From Anastatus disparis (Eukaryota; Arthropoda; Insecta; Hymenoptera; Eupelmidae), in assembly GCA_017163975.1 (NCBI GenBank), contig JAFFSR010000299.1, positions 1,165,501 through 1,229,500 of the forward strand: DNA of 64,000 bases. Reading direction: 5' to 3'. The notes below the pieces were generated by a model that was not told the DNA's origin, searched no databases, and saw only the letters and a program-made list of their open reading frames with translations. A program made the position numbers and the translations under genes. Of this stretch, positions 1 to 11,474 are shown one piece after another. Every line of letters starts with the position of its first letter. The stretch's first letter is position 1.

Positions 1-365
1 AAATAATTTGTGGAAAGTGTAATTGTTGTATAGGTGTAAAAGTGGAAATAGTGAATTAAGGAAAGTAGATTGAGGAGAGAAAGATAAAAAAATAGTATAT
101 AGAAAGGAGAGAAAGAGGAAAGAAGTGAGCGATGCCATTTATAGGTTAGGTCGCCACGTGAGATAAACCGTGAAAAGGAGAAGAAAAGTTGGGAAAACAT
201 TCTGGAAAAGCAGAACAAGATTTATTGAATCTGACAAAGAAAAGAGTGAATTTGATATAAAGAGAGAAAAGTAAACAGCTAGTATTGACTCAAAGAAGAG
301 AGAGGAAATGAATGATAAGAGTGAAGAAGGTTATTCGAGTAGCCAAGTAGATAGCGAAAGTAGTA
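1..365 (+). other. 5' leader of a decayed LINE
   Basis: Purine-rich, GA-dominated sequence directly upstream of a LINE ORF1-like frame. No ORF is seen. The composition resembles the 5' untranslated region of insect LINEs with a charged coiled-coil ORF1. The true 5' end of the element may lie outside the window. Confidence 0.45.
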
Positions 366-1048
366 ATGGTAGAGAAAATGAAAAAAAGAAAAAGAAATCA
401 AAGTAGTCCAGATGATGTGGATAAGATAAAGAAAAAGAGTATGAGAGACGATAAGTCAAGTAAGAAAATAAGAGGATGGGGCGGAATAGAGAACATAGAG
501 AAGAGTGTAGGTCAGATGAAGAAGATGATTGAAGATTCTGAAGTGAAGTGGGAAGGTGTGAACAAAAATATGATAGAGGTGATGAGAATACTGAATGAGA
601 GCAATAAGATGTGGAAAAATCAACTAGAACAACAAAGAGAAGAGAGAAAACAACATGAGAAAAGGTGGAGAAAAAATGATCAAAGAATAGAAAATATGGA
701 GAATGAACAAAAAAGAGTAAAGGAAGAATTGAGAAAAGAATTGAATTTGATTAAAGAGAGATTAGTGAATGAAAATGAAGAAATAAATAAAACAAGAAAG
801 AAGAGAAACTATGAAAATAATAATATAGATAAAAACGAAAGAGAAAGTAAAGAAGAGGAGTTATTATGGCTATTAGAGAAAGAAGAGAGAAATAGGAAAA
901 GGAACAACATAATAATAAAAGGAATGATGGATAGAGAATGTAAAAATAAGAATGATATAGAAGAATGGTTCGAAGGGAAAATGCAAATAGATGTGAAAAT
1001 AAATAAAATATAGAACCTAAAAGGAAACAGAATTGGTAAAGTAGTTCA
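366..1048 (+). pseudogene. LINE ORF1 (coiled coil plus start of RRM), truncated
   Basis: The open frame runs 215 codons from an ATG at 366. Residues about 1-175 are extremely rich in Lys, Glu, Arg and Asn and look like a long coiled coil. It is followed near residue 180 by RNNIIIKGM, which resembles the opening of the RRM-type domain of L1-like and other insect LINE ORF1 proteins, which bind element RNA. The TAG at 1011-1013 is probably a nonsense change, because the same frame reads on as NLKGNRIGKVVQ to about 1048, which fits the continuing RRM domain. There the coding sequence is cut by an unrelated tandem repeat, so the C-terminal domain and any ORF2 are absent. Ant and wasp genomes carry many such frames, often annotated as golgin-like proteins. 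Family placement beyond 'LINE ORF1' is not possible from this fragment. Confidence 0.6.
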
Positions 1049-2615
1049 AGGCTTACGAGTGGCACAATGACAATGTTGTATATAATTATAATCTTATAAT
1101 TATAAGAGTCGCGGAAGTGTTCGTATACAGTCATCCATTTGAAATGTTTGTTTTTATGTTATTCCAAGGCTACTACTAGTCTATTATGTGACTTTGATAT
1201 TCGCTAAGGTATTTTATAAAAAGCTTATTTGCTACCAGTCCTCATACAGTAAATATATTATTTCACTTTAAATAAATGCATAATTCTATCAACTTTTGAA
1301 GTACATTAGAAAATAAACATTATTTGAAAATTACAAGTGTTCGAACACTAATTACACTAATCATTATTAATTTGATAATTTTTTCGGTCGTGGAAATGTC
1401 TTTTTACTTTATCCTGGCATTAACGGGTTGATTATGACTGGGCAAGGTAATGCATAAATAAAATTTAGCAATGAAGTGAAATTCAATATTCTATATAGTT
1501 TAAAAGGGTTGACACGCTCAAACACAGCCTCATTCCAAAGTTAATAATAGGCCACATTCGATAATTGTTACTGTTGTGGAAATGTAACTATCGTTATGAA
1601 AGGTTTCAATATTTTAAGCTAGTCAGCTTTTGCTTGTTGTATGCAGGATTATGTATAAACTTTACTTTTAATAATTATTTTAAAACTTCTGGAAGTGGAT
1701 AAAGTGCTTTTAATAGCAGTAGAACTATGTGCCAGAGAGCTTACCTTTCCTCATTCACCAAACACATTATAACGCTTATATATAAAGTTCTTGATAAAAA
1801 AATAAATAGTCTGAAGAAAAATATAGTAATGATTAAAGGCTTACGAGTGTCGCAATCACAATATTGTATATGATTATAATCTTATAATTATGAGTCGTGG
1901 AAGTGTTCGCAATGTATAGGAATTTATTATTCAATATATTCTAGTTTATCCTGGTATTAACGGGTCGATTATAACTGGCTAAGGTAATACAGTTATAGAA
2001 TTTCGCAATAAATTAGAATTTAATATTTTATATAGTTTAAAATAGTTGACATGCTTAAACAAAGCCTCATGCCAATGTTAATAGTAATCCACATTCTATT
2101 ATTTTTACTGTCCTGGAAATGTAATTATCGTTATAAAAGTTTTGAACATTATTAGCTAGTCAGCATCTGCTTTTTGTTTACAAGATTATGTGTAAGCTTC
2201 ACTTTTTATAATCATTTTTCTACTACTGAAAGTGAATGAAGTGCTTTTAATAACCGTAGAAGTATGTGCTACAGAGCTTATCTTTTGTACTTTCTCATTC
2301 ACCAAACACATTATAACGCTTATATATAAAGTTCTTGATAAAATAATAAATAGTCTGAAGAAAAATATAGTAATGATTGAAGGCTTACGAGTGTCGCCAT
2401 CACAATATTGTATATAATTATAATCTTATAATTATAAGAGTCGCGGAACTGTTCGTATAAAATTTTTGATTTTATGTTATTTTAATGCTACTAATAGTCT
2501 ATTATGTGGCTTTGATATTAGCCAGGGTATTTTATAGAGAGCTTTTTTGCTCAGTCTTTAAACAGTGAATACGGTATTTCACTTTGAATGACTGAAGAAT
2601 TCTATGAACTTCTAA
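1047..2615 (+). repeat. Tandem repeat, ~540-bp unit plus partial copies
   Basis: The head block beginning AAGGCTTACGAGTG occurs at about 1047, 1838 and 2380. The body (ATCCTGGCATTAACGGG) occurs at 1411 and 1948. Offsets of 537-544 bp show a diverged tandem duplication, with longer head blocks at both ends and a short one in the middle. Each head carries a small palindrome, TATAATTATAATCTTATAATTATA. No coding potential; the short ORF at 2232 lies wholly inside the repeat. Confidence 0.8.
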
Positions 2616-2616
2616 A

Positions 2617-2840
2617 CCCTATTAAAAATAATGACGTCTTTTAAAGACGTCTTTAGAAGACGTCTTCAAAAGACGTCTTTGGACGTGTCTGGATTTGGAA
2701 CAAAAAAAGACGTCTTTAAAAGACGTCTTTTGAAGACGTCTTTTAAATCAAGACGTCTTTTTTATCAAAATTTTTAAAAAGGTACTTACTAAAATGTTCC
2801 AAAAAAGTATTATTTTATTAGGTTATTATTTTTAATAGGG
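2617..2840. mobile_element. GACGTC-iteron MITE, CCCTATT termini
   Basis: Terminal inverted repeats CCCTATTAAAAATAA (2617) and TTATTTTTAATAGGG (2826-2840) enclose repeated AGACGTCT/AAGACGTCTT palindromes. Part of the interior, about 2778-2815, resembles the neighbouring AAGTAC-iteron block (shared AAAATGTTCCAAAA), so the element looks chimeric between two iteron families. No clear target duplication is seen. Confidence 0.7.
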
Positions 2841-2929
2841 TATCTTTCTTTAAGAATATAGAAACAAAATAAGTATCAGCTCTCTGCAAACCGAAAAGCT
2901 TGAGCGAACAAACTGGAAATGTTATAACC

Positions 2930-3125
2930 TTATATACCCGAGTCACTAAAATTTTCGTAGGAGTTCGCGTATTAAGAAAAACGCCACCTAACATTTAAAG
3001 ACAGAATTAATAGTCGATTCGAATAATTTTTTCAGTAGTTACATTTTTAACTGTGAGGTGCCGTTTTTCTTAACTTTGCGATCCTGTATCCGAATTTCAA
3101 AGATGCAGGTATATAAGGCTATGAT
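2930..3125. repeat. Inverted repeat related to the 39-kb hairpin
   Basis: Arms of about 60-65 bp (CCTTATATACCCGAG... and ...GCAGGTATATAAGG) flank a ~70-bp loop. The inner motif AGAAAAACGCCACCT also forms the core of the hairpin at 38946-39190, where it is far better preserved. This is probably an old degraded copy. Confidence 0.6.
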
Positions 3126-3142
3126 ATTCCGTATTTCTTTAC

Positions 3143-4056
3143 AGTTGAAAATCAGTACATACTTTAATCACATACTTCGAGTATCAAGTCTATATACTTT
3201 AGATCAAGTACGTACTTTTTTGGAACATTTTAGTAGGTACTTTTTTGAAACATTGTAGTACGTACTCTTTTAGAAAAATATGCACTTTTCAAAAAGTACA
3301 TACTAAAGTAAATAAAAATTAGTCACGTAGCTACAGTACACCGAGAAACTTTTTGGGGCGAGAGACCTCTGTAGTGTAGGGCCGGGCGCCTCTATAAAGT
3401 AAACGAGTCGTCCCATCTTGAGCATAAAGGTCTGAGACCTTTGTCACCGAGACCGTACGTTTATTACGTTTGGCTGATGTATACGTGGATTCGGTTTTTC
3501 CAGGCTTTATACCTTCGGTCTTCAAAATAAAGGTCTCAGACCTTTATACGTAAGACACGACGCCTCATCGAATCGCTCCATTAACAAAGGTCTCTCACCT
3601 CAAGATTAACTAGGGTCTCTCGCCTCAAAAAGTTTCTCCGTGTATATACTTTTATATGAAGGTACACACATCGTATAAAAAAGTATGTATGAAAATGTTT
3701 TAAAAAGTATATACTTCTATATAAATAAGTACTTATATTGAAATAGGATACATACTTTTCAAGAAAGTACTCATTTTTAAAATAAAAGTACACTTAGAAA
3801 TATTTTTAAAAAGTACATACTTTCAAAATAGTAGGTATTGTCTAATAAAGTACATATTTAAAAAAATATTATTTATTAAAATATACTTAAAAAGTACATA
3901 CTTTCAATAAAAGTATATACTTTTCAAAAAAAGTATCTATTAAAATGTTCCAAAATAGTACGTACTTAAGTAAAATATATACTTTTAGTACATACTTGAA
4001 GTACGTACTTAAAGTATGTACTTCAAGTACATACTTTGAGTATACTTTCAACAGGG
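3143..4056. mobile_element. AAGTAC-iteron element, interrupted
   Basis: Dense repeats of AGTACGTACTT, AAAGTATGTACTT and AAGTATATACTT on both strands occupy 3143-3338 and 3643-4056. The right end TTTCAACAGGG fits the GGG terminus of the other iteron elements; the left terminus is not clear. A separate TIR element sits inside. Short ORFs here are by-products of the repeat. Confidence 0.55.
3339..3642. mobile_element. TIR element with CACCGAGAAAC ends, TA duplication
   Basis: Ends CACCGAGAAACTTTTTG and CAAAAAGTTTCTCCGTG form inverted repeats of nearly 30 bp including GGCGAGAGACC. TA flanks each side (3337-3338, 3643-3644). The interior has several AGGTCTGAGACCTT palindromes. It has no transposase and is nested in the AAGTAC-iteron block. 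The TA duplication suggests Tc1/mariner mobilisation, but the ends are not diagnostic. Confidence 0.65.
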
Positions 4057-4203
4057 TCACTATTTCACTTCTCACCAGTGAGATGGTTAGGGCCCCGAAC
4101 CTTCAATTTCAAAACTATTCACTGCTTCTAAATTGAGATACAGACTTATAAAATTAAAATTCTGAACAAATTTAGAAACGGTGAATTATTTTAAAATTTA
4201 AGG

Positions 4204-4242
4204 TACGACATGGCACAGCACGGCACAGCACGGCACAGCACT
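4204..4242 (+). repeat. 10-bp tandem repeat (GGCACAGCAC)
   Basis: About four units of GGCACAGCAC in a row. No function apparent. Confidence 0.85.
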
Positions 4243-4249
4243 TATGTGG

Positions 4250-4945
4250 CTACGTGTCTAGCCTGAAGTCGTCCGTTCTATCTATCCTTCTTGCTCTTAT
4301 GTCGTCGCTATGACAGTTTCTGCTACGCCGTATCGTTGTGTACTTCTCGTCACCGTTCATCTTTAACTCCTCGTGATTTATTATCGAGAACAGTGTCTTT
4401 GCTTCTTTTACATGTTGTAGTTAGTATCCGTGTTGCTAACTACTCCGAGATTATTCGCTGTAATGTGTGCGTCGTCCGTGTGCTCGAGGTTGAGGCTATC
4501 ACAACGCCCTAACCTATATTCTACTCTTGAGTGTTGGTGCTGCATACTCATAATCTTGTGTTGGTTTTAGGTCTTCTGTCTCTCTGGGCTTCTCCGAGGA
4601 TGATTACGACTCTTGGTGTGTCTCTTCAGATGACCTATCCTATACTTTTCGTCCAAGGATCAATCTATGCTGTTGCTGATTTGAGTTTGTGTGCATTATC
4701 GATGCAGGCTACTGAGCTCTACTTCTTGTTCTCCTTGGTTTCCTTTTGCTAGCTTGCTTTAATTTCTTCCTTTTTGTAAGTGGTCCTCTTTTTAATTTTT
4801 TTTTTAAATATCTCAACACACCTGACTTTTATTCTATCAATAAATCAATTACTTTTTCAATCACTAATGCCTTATCCTTTCTTTCAGGTTTTCCCCCTCG
4901 GCTTACTCAACCCTTCTTTTACATTATAATACAATCTTCTTAAAT
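4250..4945 (+). other. Unassigned GC-richer patch with intron-like signals
   Basis: This stretch is clearly less AT-rich than its surroundings and pyrimidine-rich on the + strand. Several open frames of 60-75 codons exist (4291-4512, 4531-4752, 4746-4943) but match no domain I know. A GTAAGT donor at 4776 and a TTTCTTTCAG acceptor ending at 4887 would define a 112-bp intron, so an exon of a host transcript or an old element is possible. Evidence for either is weak. Confidence 0.25.
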
Positions 4946-5152
4946 TAATTCTAAATAATCTGTTGTAAGGGTTTGTTAAAGAAAACAACATAATACTAGT
5001 GCACGCGTGATTTTAAAAAATATAATAAAAAGTGCAGTGTTGGTTAATTAATAGTAACCTTAAAACTTTTTAAAAGAAAGATTTCAGTTAATAAATGTTT
5101 AATTAATAGCTTAAAAAAAAGAAGATTTTAAAAGTAAAGAGTGTAGTGTTAA

Positions 5153-5581
5153 GAGGCGGTCGGAACCAAATCGGTGACTTGCTGTATATATCAAGTCAGC
5201 ATTTTTCGCTTTACGATAATATTTTGTATATTTTTATGGCTTAAACTATTTCAAATTATTCTTTGTATACATGACTAGAGGAAATGACTATATTTTTACC
5301 ATATGAATAAGTAAATTAATTATTATAAGCATTTATTACAAATATCAAACTGACTTGACATATACCGCATGCAAAAAACTGTCGTGTCGATTGTTAGGTG
5401 GCATTTTTCGCTTTATAACAATATTTTGGATATTTTTATGGCTTTAGCTATTTTAAATTATTCTTTATATACATGACTAGAGGAAATGACTATATTTTTA
5501 CCATATTAATAAATGAATAAATTATTATAAGCATTTATTACAAGCACCGAACTAAGTCACCGATTTGGTTCCGACCGCCTC
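5153..5581. mobile_element. TTAA-flanked MITE, 28-bp perfect TIR
   Basis: Ends GAGGCGGTCGGAACCAAATC and its exact complement at the right, flanked by TTAA at 5149-5152 and 5582-5585. The interior is two diverged direct copies of a ~190-bp unit (CATTTTTCGCTTTA...). Length 429 bp. The TTAA duplication points to piggyBac-type mobilisation. No coding capacity. Confidence 0.8.
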
Positions 5582-5693
5582 TTAATAAAAAAAAATAATA
5601 ATCTTAACTTAAAAGACTTAACATTGCTTTTTATATTTAAACTTAACACGCGTAAACCAAGTTTTCTTTAATTCTTATAATAATTCAAGTTAA

Positions 5694-5772
5694 GGCGACT
5701 ACGGAAGTTTGGTTCGATTTCATTTCGTAGTTTACAAATTACTCTTTCAGTTTCTAAAATTTAGTTTTTAAA
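5694..5772 (+). mobile_element. Half copy of the GGCGACTACGGAAG TTAA-MITE
   Basis: Starts GGCGACTACGGAAGTTTGG after TTAA (5690-5693) and matches the left ~80 bp of the intact copy at 6157, then diverges. Truncated. Confidence 0.7.
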
Positions 5773-6152
5773 ATAAGTTTTAGTGAATGTTAAACTAAAT
5801 TAAATACATAAAATTCACAAAAAATATTTATTTTTTTCAATATTTTTTAATTATTAAACCAAACTTTTAGATTTGATTTCTTTTTTTTTTAATAAAAGTG
5901 TTATTTTGTGAATATATATAAATTAAAGATCTCTAGAAATTTTGAAGTCAATTCGTTAAAAATTGTCTGAGAAAGCTTGCAGTGACAACCAAAATCAAGT
6001 GTTTGAATAAAGGAAAGAATTTCAATGATTTGATAAGATTCCTTAAAATGATTCATGGATAAAGTCTTGTATTTTATATATCCAAGGTAAAAAAACTTTT
6101 AAAAAATAATATTATTAAAAAAAATTATTATGACATTTAAATTTAATTTTTA
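5773..6152. other. AT-rich DNA, nothing recognised
   Basis: Low-complexity A/T runs with no convincing ORF or repeat structure. Confidence 0.5.
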
Positions 6153-6156
6153 TTAA

Positions 6157-6361
6157 GGTGACTACGGAAGTTCGGGTGGATTTCATTTTGTAGTTTACAA
6201 ATTACTCTTTCAGTTTCTAAAATTTTTTGAATTTTTTAATTTTCCACCATTTATTATAATCCGTAGGATGGTGGGAAATTAAAAAATCTGAAAAATTTTA
6301 CATATTGAAAGAGTAATTTGTAAACTCAAAAATAAAACCCAACCTAAAATCCGAAGTCGCC
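6157..6361 (+). mobile_element. TTAA-MITE, GGCGACTACGG type (copy 1)
   Basis: 205 bp between TTAA at 6153-6156 and 6362-6365. Ends GGTGACTACGGAAG and ATCCGAAGTCGCC are inverted repeats, with an inner AATTACTCTTTCA / TGAAAGAGTAATT pair and a central hairpin around CCACCAT. An intact 205-bp copy lies in the opposite orientation at 56595-56799. Confidence 0.85.
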
Positions 6362-6566
6362 TTAAGCCTTTTGTAAACATAAAAACAATTCTGAATTTCT
6401 TTCTTTTCATAAAAAAAAGTAACAAAACTTAATCTTAAAGTTCTGTTTAACTTTAATCAAGTAAAATTTTATAAAACACGCATACTTGTGATGTTTTATA
6501 CATCACACAATAATGTGTGGTCAATTACTAATACGATTTAAAATATGAATGCTTAAAAATCATTTC

Positions 6567-7184
6567 GTACATATGTTTTGATTAATAATAATTAGAATTA
6601 ATAAAAAATTTCTTTGTTACAAGAAGAATATAAAATAAAAGCCATGTCAAATGTTATTGAAAACTATCTTAAACAAATTTAAAAATGATACAACTTAGAT
6701 TTAAAAAATTAGCATAAAATTAAGAATAAAAGTAATATTATAGCTATAAACTTGCCAGGCCCACTCCTCGAAAGTTATATCTTCTAAAATATATAGAATT
6801 CATGTTTTAATAATATGGTAAATACTTTCGAAACATCCATTTAAAACATTTTTTAGGATTGACTTTTTAGAATGCTTGTAAAGGAATTAAAAATTTATAT
6901 TAATTTTCACAATTTTTTATTAGATGAATTAATAATCTAATTTGAAATCATTCATTTATTTAACTTTTATAGGGTTGGCCTGGCAATTTTATAGCTATAA
7001 TATTACTTTTATTCTTAGTCTTATGTTAATTTTTTTAATTTAAGTTGTATCATCATTCTCAATTTTGTTAAAAATAGTTTTATATTTTTAATAACATTTT
7101 ACATGGTTCTTATTTGAAACTCTTTTTTTAACAAAGAAATTTTTAATCGATTCTTATAATTAACAAAATATATGTACAAAATGG
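6567..7184. mobile_element. Fold-back element, ~205-bp arms
   Basis: Left arm 6567-6768 and right arm 6974-7184 are diverged inverted copies; the best-matching section is AGTAATATTATAGCTATAAA with TTGCCAGGCC. The ~200-bp spacer is AT-rich. Weaker pairing may extend outward to about 6545 and 7240. No coding capacity. Confidence 0.75.
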
Positions 7185-7456
7185 TTCGTAAGTTATCTTT
7201 ACTGTGCAATTTCACAATTTTAAAAGTATAAAATAGTCATTAAAATATTATGTTGCGTTGTCGAAATTGTAATAATTGTTATTGCGGGCCACCAAATTTA
7301 CGTAAGAAATAAATGACCCATCAAATAACGTTATTCAATGACGTCATTTAATAACGTTATTTCATTAATGTGATTTGATGTAGTACAAATTTGAATGAAA
7401 ACATTGTGATACATTAAATCACGTCATTATGTCATTTAATAACGTCTGTTTTATTG

Positions 7457-7778
7457 AAACCTTGCTGCAAGGTTGCTGCAAGGTTGCAAAGATTGTTGCA
7501 AGGTTTTAATGAAAAGTTGCTGTAGCAACCTTGCATTGAAATCTTGCAGCAAACTTGCAGCATGGTTTCATATAATCTTTCAAGAACCTTTCATAGCAAC
7601 CTCGCAGGAATCTTTCATTGGAAGTTTGCCACAATGTATCGTTTAAGCTTCACAGCAAGATTTCATAAAACATTTCTGCAAGGTATGTACAAGGGACATA
7701 AAAAGGTTACAGCAACCTTTCATTGAAACCTTGCAATAATCTTTGCAACCTTGCAGCAAGGTTTCATGCTGTGTGGGT
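7457..7778. mobile_element. TTGCAGCAAGG-iteron element, 5' end missing
   Basis: Repeats of CTTGCAGCAAGG, AAACCTTGC and GAAAGGTT on both strands. The right terminus GCTGTGTGGG parallels the CCCACATAGC terminus of the 34276 element, so the two are probably related. No left terminus is visible. The 60-codon ORF here is repeat-derived. Confidence 0.55.
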
Positions 7779-7866
7779 AAGCTTTTAAAATGTGTTACTT
7801 TTTGTTAGAGCTTTCTCAGATGTGCTATATTCGCAATGAGAAATAAAATGTGATAATCTTTATTAA

Positions 7867-8004
7867 CCTTCGGACAGCCGGGATGACGCCATATGGCGTC
7901 ATCCCATGATCGGCCCACATATACTATTACTTAAGAAACATTTATACGGAAAATTTCGAGAAAGTTACACTTTTTTAGTGGAAAAAATGCCAGCTGTCCG
8001 AAGG
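7867..8004. mobile_element. TTAA-MITE, CCTTCGGACAGC ends
   Basis: 138 bp between TTAA at 7863-7866 and 8005-8008. Ends CCTTCGGACAGC and GCTGTCCGAAGG; subterminal palindrome GACGCCATATGGCGTC. Size and architecture match the MITEs at 34839 and 54928, which carry CCACTATAGTGG in the same position. Confidence 0.8.
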
Positions 8005-8629
8005 TTAAAGTTAACAAAATGACATCATTTAATGACGTCATTTTATGACGTTATAAAATTACGTCATTCTATGACGTTATAAAATTACGTCATCTTATGA
8101 CGTTATAAAATTACGTAATTATTTTATAATAGGGCGAGATATTTGGGTACCTTAGATGAATCGAACATTTAATACTTAGAAGAGGATGTTTCTCAGCCTA
8201 AGCACTCAATGATAATAAGCTGGCGAATGCAGGCACTATACCCAGCAGCGGAAAACAATGGTAGTCATGCCAAAAAGTACTTTTTTCAACAAAAATTTTC
8301 TTTTCGAAGGCGTAATTTTCTCAATCATGACGAAATAATGACATACCAAATAACGTCATAAAATGACGTCATATAATGACATCATTTTATGACGTTATGA
8401 AAAGACGTCATTATTTTCAATAGGGCTATGGATTTGTTGATTCTTACAACAAATACATAGTTTCGTTGGTGAATAAGGATGAGTACTGACAAAATATCTT
8501 ATAATAAGAAAGATTATTTTTATTGATTATTTTAATAACATATCTTTTTGCATTCCAGCTTGATCGAGTCGAATAACAAGGTTCTTTTGCCGGGTATGTC
8601 TTTTTTATATTGAAGGCTAATATAAATAA

Positions 8630-9383
8630 GGGGTCGTACCCAAATGCCGTTGACAGTTTTTAGGGGGGAGGGGTCGATCAAAATCTACGAAAAGTAACGC
8701 TATGTGAGGGAGGGTTAGTTATTTACTCCTACGTTGGCAATTTTTTTTTATCAAAAAGATCATTGCATAATATTAGCAATTTGGAGCAGATTTTTCATCC
8801 GAAAATTGCAAAGTCAAGCAGTTCCGCAGTCTGTCCACTGAAACACAGTATATTACTTTCTTTTACATGTACGCGGGCGCCGCCATACGGTGCAAAGCAT
8901 AAGCCGTTTCTTTTAGCGAGTGAGCTGTCAAAACAAACGAAAAATTTTCAAGCCGATTGCAGCATTTATATTTGTGCCTGTTGAATTGTGTTTTATTTTT
9001 ATAACGTATTTTAAAAGGTTCTTGGTTTTATGATCTTTTTCGATAAAATTGAAGTGAAAAAGTTTATCGACTATTAATATATTTAATATTCTTATAAATA
9101 TAAATATAATAATCTTATAAATATTTATTATATGCAATGTTTAGAATTCTGTTGTTTTGTGAAAATGCTATTTTAATAAAATAAAAAACATAAAAATATG
9201 TTCAATATTTAAAAAGTAATTAATATAATTAAATCTTTTTTTAAAAGTTTAATAAAAAATAAAAAAGTTGGTTTACGTTACAGGGGGGGGGGAGGGTACT
9301 TTGATAGTTTACACATGTCACGGAAAGGGGACCGGGGGGTCGAAATATCGAAAAAATTGTCAACGGCATTTGGGTACGACCCC
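8630..9383. mobile_element. PIF/Harbinger-like non-autonomous element
   Basis: Perfect 26-bp inverted repeats starting GGGGTCGTACCCAAATGCCG and ending in the complement at 9383. TAA is duplicated at 8627-8629 and 9384-9386. Three-bp TWA duplications and GGG-initial ends are the known habit of PIF/Harbinger. 754 bp; the small ORFs (8763, 8928) show no transposase motif. Confidence 0.75.
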
Positions 9384-9502
9384 TAAGAGATACCAGGAAA
9401 TAATTATTCTATAAAAGATAAGTATAGCATTAATAATTTTAAGATATAATAATTCAAAACTTTAAAGCTATTTTTCTCGAATAGTGAATTTTAAAAATTT
9501 TA

Positions 9503-9822
9503 GGTGCTGCCCCGTAAGATTCGAGCTGAACCGCTGGATGGATCTAACTTTTCCAAATTGATTTAACTTCAGTATTAGCATCATTCTCGCGTGAATGGAG
9601 GGTTTTGAAATTGAATGACTAAAAGTTGTTAAAAAATCCAAAAATTAGGTAAAAAAATTAAAATTTATTTAATAAATTAATATTTTTTGTTGAAAATTGA
9701 ATAATTTTTTGTTTTTCAGGAATTCCCTTATTCACGCGAGAATGATGCTAATACTGAAGTTAAATCAGTTTGGAAAAGTCAGATCCATCCAGCGGTTCAG
9801 GTCAAATCTTACGGTGGAGCCA
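9503..9822. mobile_element. TIR element with TTA duplication
   Basis: Arms of about 95 bp, including GAACCGCTGGATGGATCT and TAGCATCATTCTCGCGTGA, form imperfect inverted repeats. TTA flanks both sides (9500-9502, 9823-9825), compatible with PIF/Harbinger. No coding sequence. Confidence 0.65.
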
Positions 9823-9967
9823 TTATAAGGACAAGAGTTCATCGAATGATTATGGGACTATAGCTAAAGCAAAATGAGCTTATAAAAGCTTAAAATAAAG
9901 GTATTTTAGTCTACTGTTAAATATTATTTTCATTTACAAAGAATTTGATTAAATCTAATTAATACAT

Positions 9968-10189
9968 TTGTTTTTTACTAGCAGGGGGAAAAGGTGTTTT
10001 GTGCCCTTAACACCTAATACTATGGAAATTATAGATGGAAAAAAACCTCAATATGGTCAGATTTATATGTACGATGATATGGAAAGAATTGATTATTTAT
10101 TAAAACAAAATAATAAATTAGTGAAAAAACATATAGAAATTATATCAAAAGTTTTCAATGAATATAATCCGTACGTAAAAGAATATAAA
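9968..10189 (+). pseudogene. Helitron Rep/helicase, segment 1 (N-terminal domain)
   Basis: The open frame contains KKPQYGQIYMYD followed by about 45 residues ending NPYVKEYK. This matches the end of the Helitron-like N-terminal region that precedes the Rep nuclease (PQYxQLYIYD, then a helical stretch ending in NP.vk.f). Upstream residues are missing or unrecognisable, and I could not find a Helitron 5' TC terminus. The frame is cut at 10190 by a 4.5-kb long-TIR element and resumes at about 14710. Known role of the family: rolling-circle transposition by an HUH nuclease fused to a PIF1-type helicase. Clearly dead here. Confidence 0.7.
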
Positions 10190-11474
10190 CAAAGGGTCTA
10201 GCCGGGTAAGATAGGTGAATTGGCCCCAGAAGCAGAGAGAAAAACTGATATAGCTATTATATTCTATATAAAAAATATACCTCTATACTAATTTTCAGCC
10301 TTCTAAACCTAAACCTAACCTCAAAAACGCAATTTTTCATTTTTTGAGTCTCTTAGCTCTATCTCCGTCAATTTTTAAGCTAGAATACTCTTTTTTTTTT
10401 TAATTTAGGTTTTTGGAAGCCCTATAAATTAGTCTTCGATGATTTTTTTGTAGGTGCAAAATTCAAATTTCTAGAGATATTTGAAAATTTTTATTCGAGA
10501 TATTTCGAAAACTAAGATAGACGACACTTTGGAAAAAATATATAATATTTGTTTATGCACCAAAAGTATGTAAAAATTTTTTCAGATCTTTAAGAGTGGT
10601 AGATCAATGTCAAAAAGGAAAAAAACGGTTTTTTGCGTATTTTTGCCTATACATGGCCTAGCCCTCGTATCTTACACTTCCGTTTGCAATATTTTTGAGT
10701 AAAATTTTATTTTTCGAGACATTCTGGGCTGTAATATATCGAGATTAACTCGAAAGTTTCCAATTTCCACGTTAAGACGCTCCCAGAGACCTTAAAACCC
10801 CATTATACTAATAAAAAAAAATGTCTCGCCAGGTGAAACTCGTATCATAATCCATAAAACTATGCATATATTCTTCTACAGTATATCTAAATATATATAA
10901 TTCAATACTATAAACAGGAATATACAGATATACTGAATGTATTGTTTCGGATTATAACTCAAACACGACCTAACGGGCGCAATCATCCTAATTCTTCCCA
11001 GTACGCCCGAACTCATGTGTACTGCATTTCTATTTACAGAAACAGATAGTAGATATAGGATGAATCAGCTGGTAGATGCACAAATCTAGTTTAGAATAAG
11101 TTTTTTTTATTGAAATAATACTTATATCAGATATTATTTTATTGCTATCTTTTAAAGATACTTGTTATCTTTAAAGTGCACGACATGGTAATTTAGAGCG
11201 CCCTTCCAGGGTGTGATCAGCAAAATGTTTACATTCATCGTGCTAATAGTTTACCTAACAGTATTATAAAGTTAATACTTTATAATTTAAAAAATTAATT
11301 GATACTATCAATTTTATATACTTTAATTATTCAAATTATTTTTTGTTTTGGAATTAATGGAATTTCATCATTTTTATGCTATTTGAAAGATGGAAATTTC
11401 ACCCTGTATGTAGAATTTTAGAAAGCATATATTATTATATCGAATCATGCATAATAAGTAGGTACTATGTAAAT

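Larger units (their letters stand above)
7316..8425. mobile_element. TGACGTCA-iteron block, at least two copies
   Basis: Arrays of AATGACGTCATT and ATAACGTTAT palindromes at 7316-7456, 8020-8132 and 8340-8425. Right ends ATAATAGGG (8132) and CAATAGGG (8425) match the CCCTATT family terminus; left ends are degraded (CCATCAAATAACG and ACCAAATAACG). The block is split by a GCAAGG-iteron stretch and by a TTAA-MITE. Confidence 0.6.

Noticed and set aside
751..1134. 127-codon frame on the minus strand
   Set aside because: Antisense of the Lys/Glu-rich LINE ORF1; its Phe/Leu/Tyr/Ser composition is the expected shadow.
10305..10322. Telomere-like CCTAAACCTAACCT
   Set aside because: Only two or three imperfect units, mirrored in the other arm of the 4.5-kb element; it belongs to that element.
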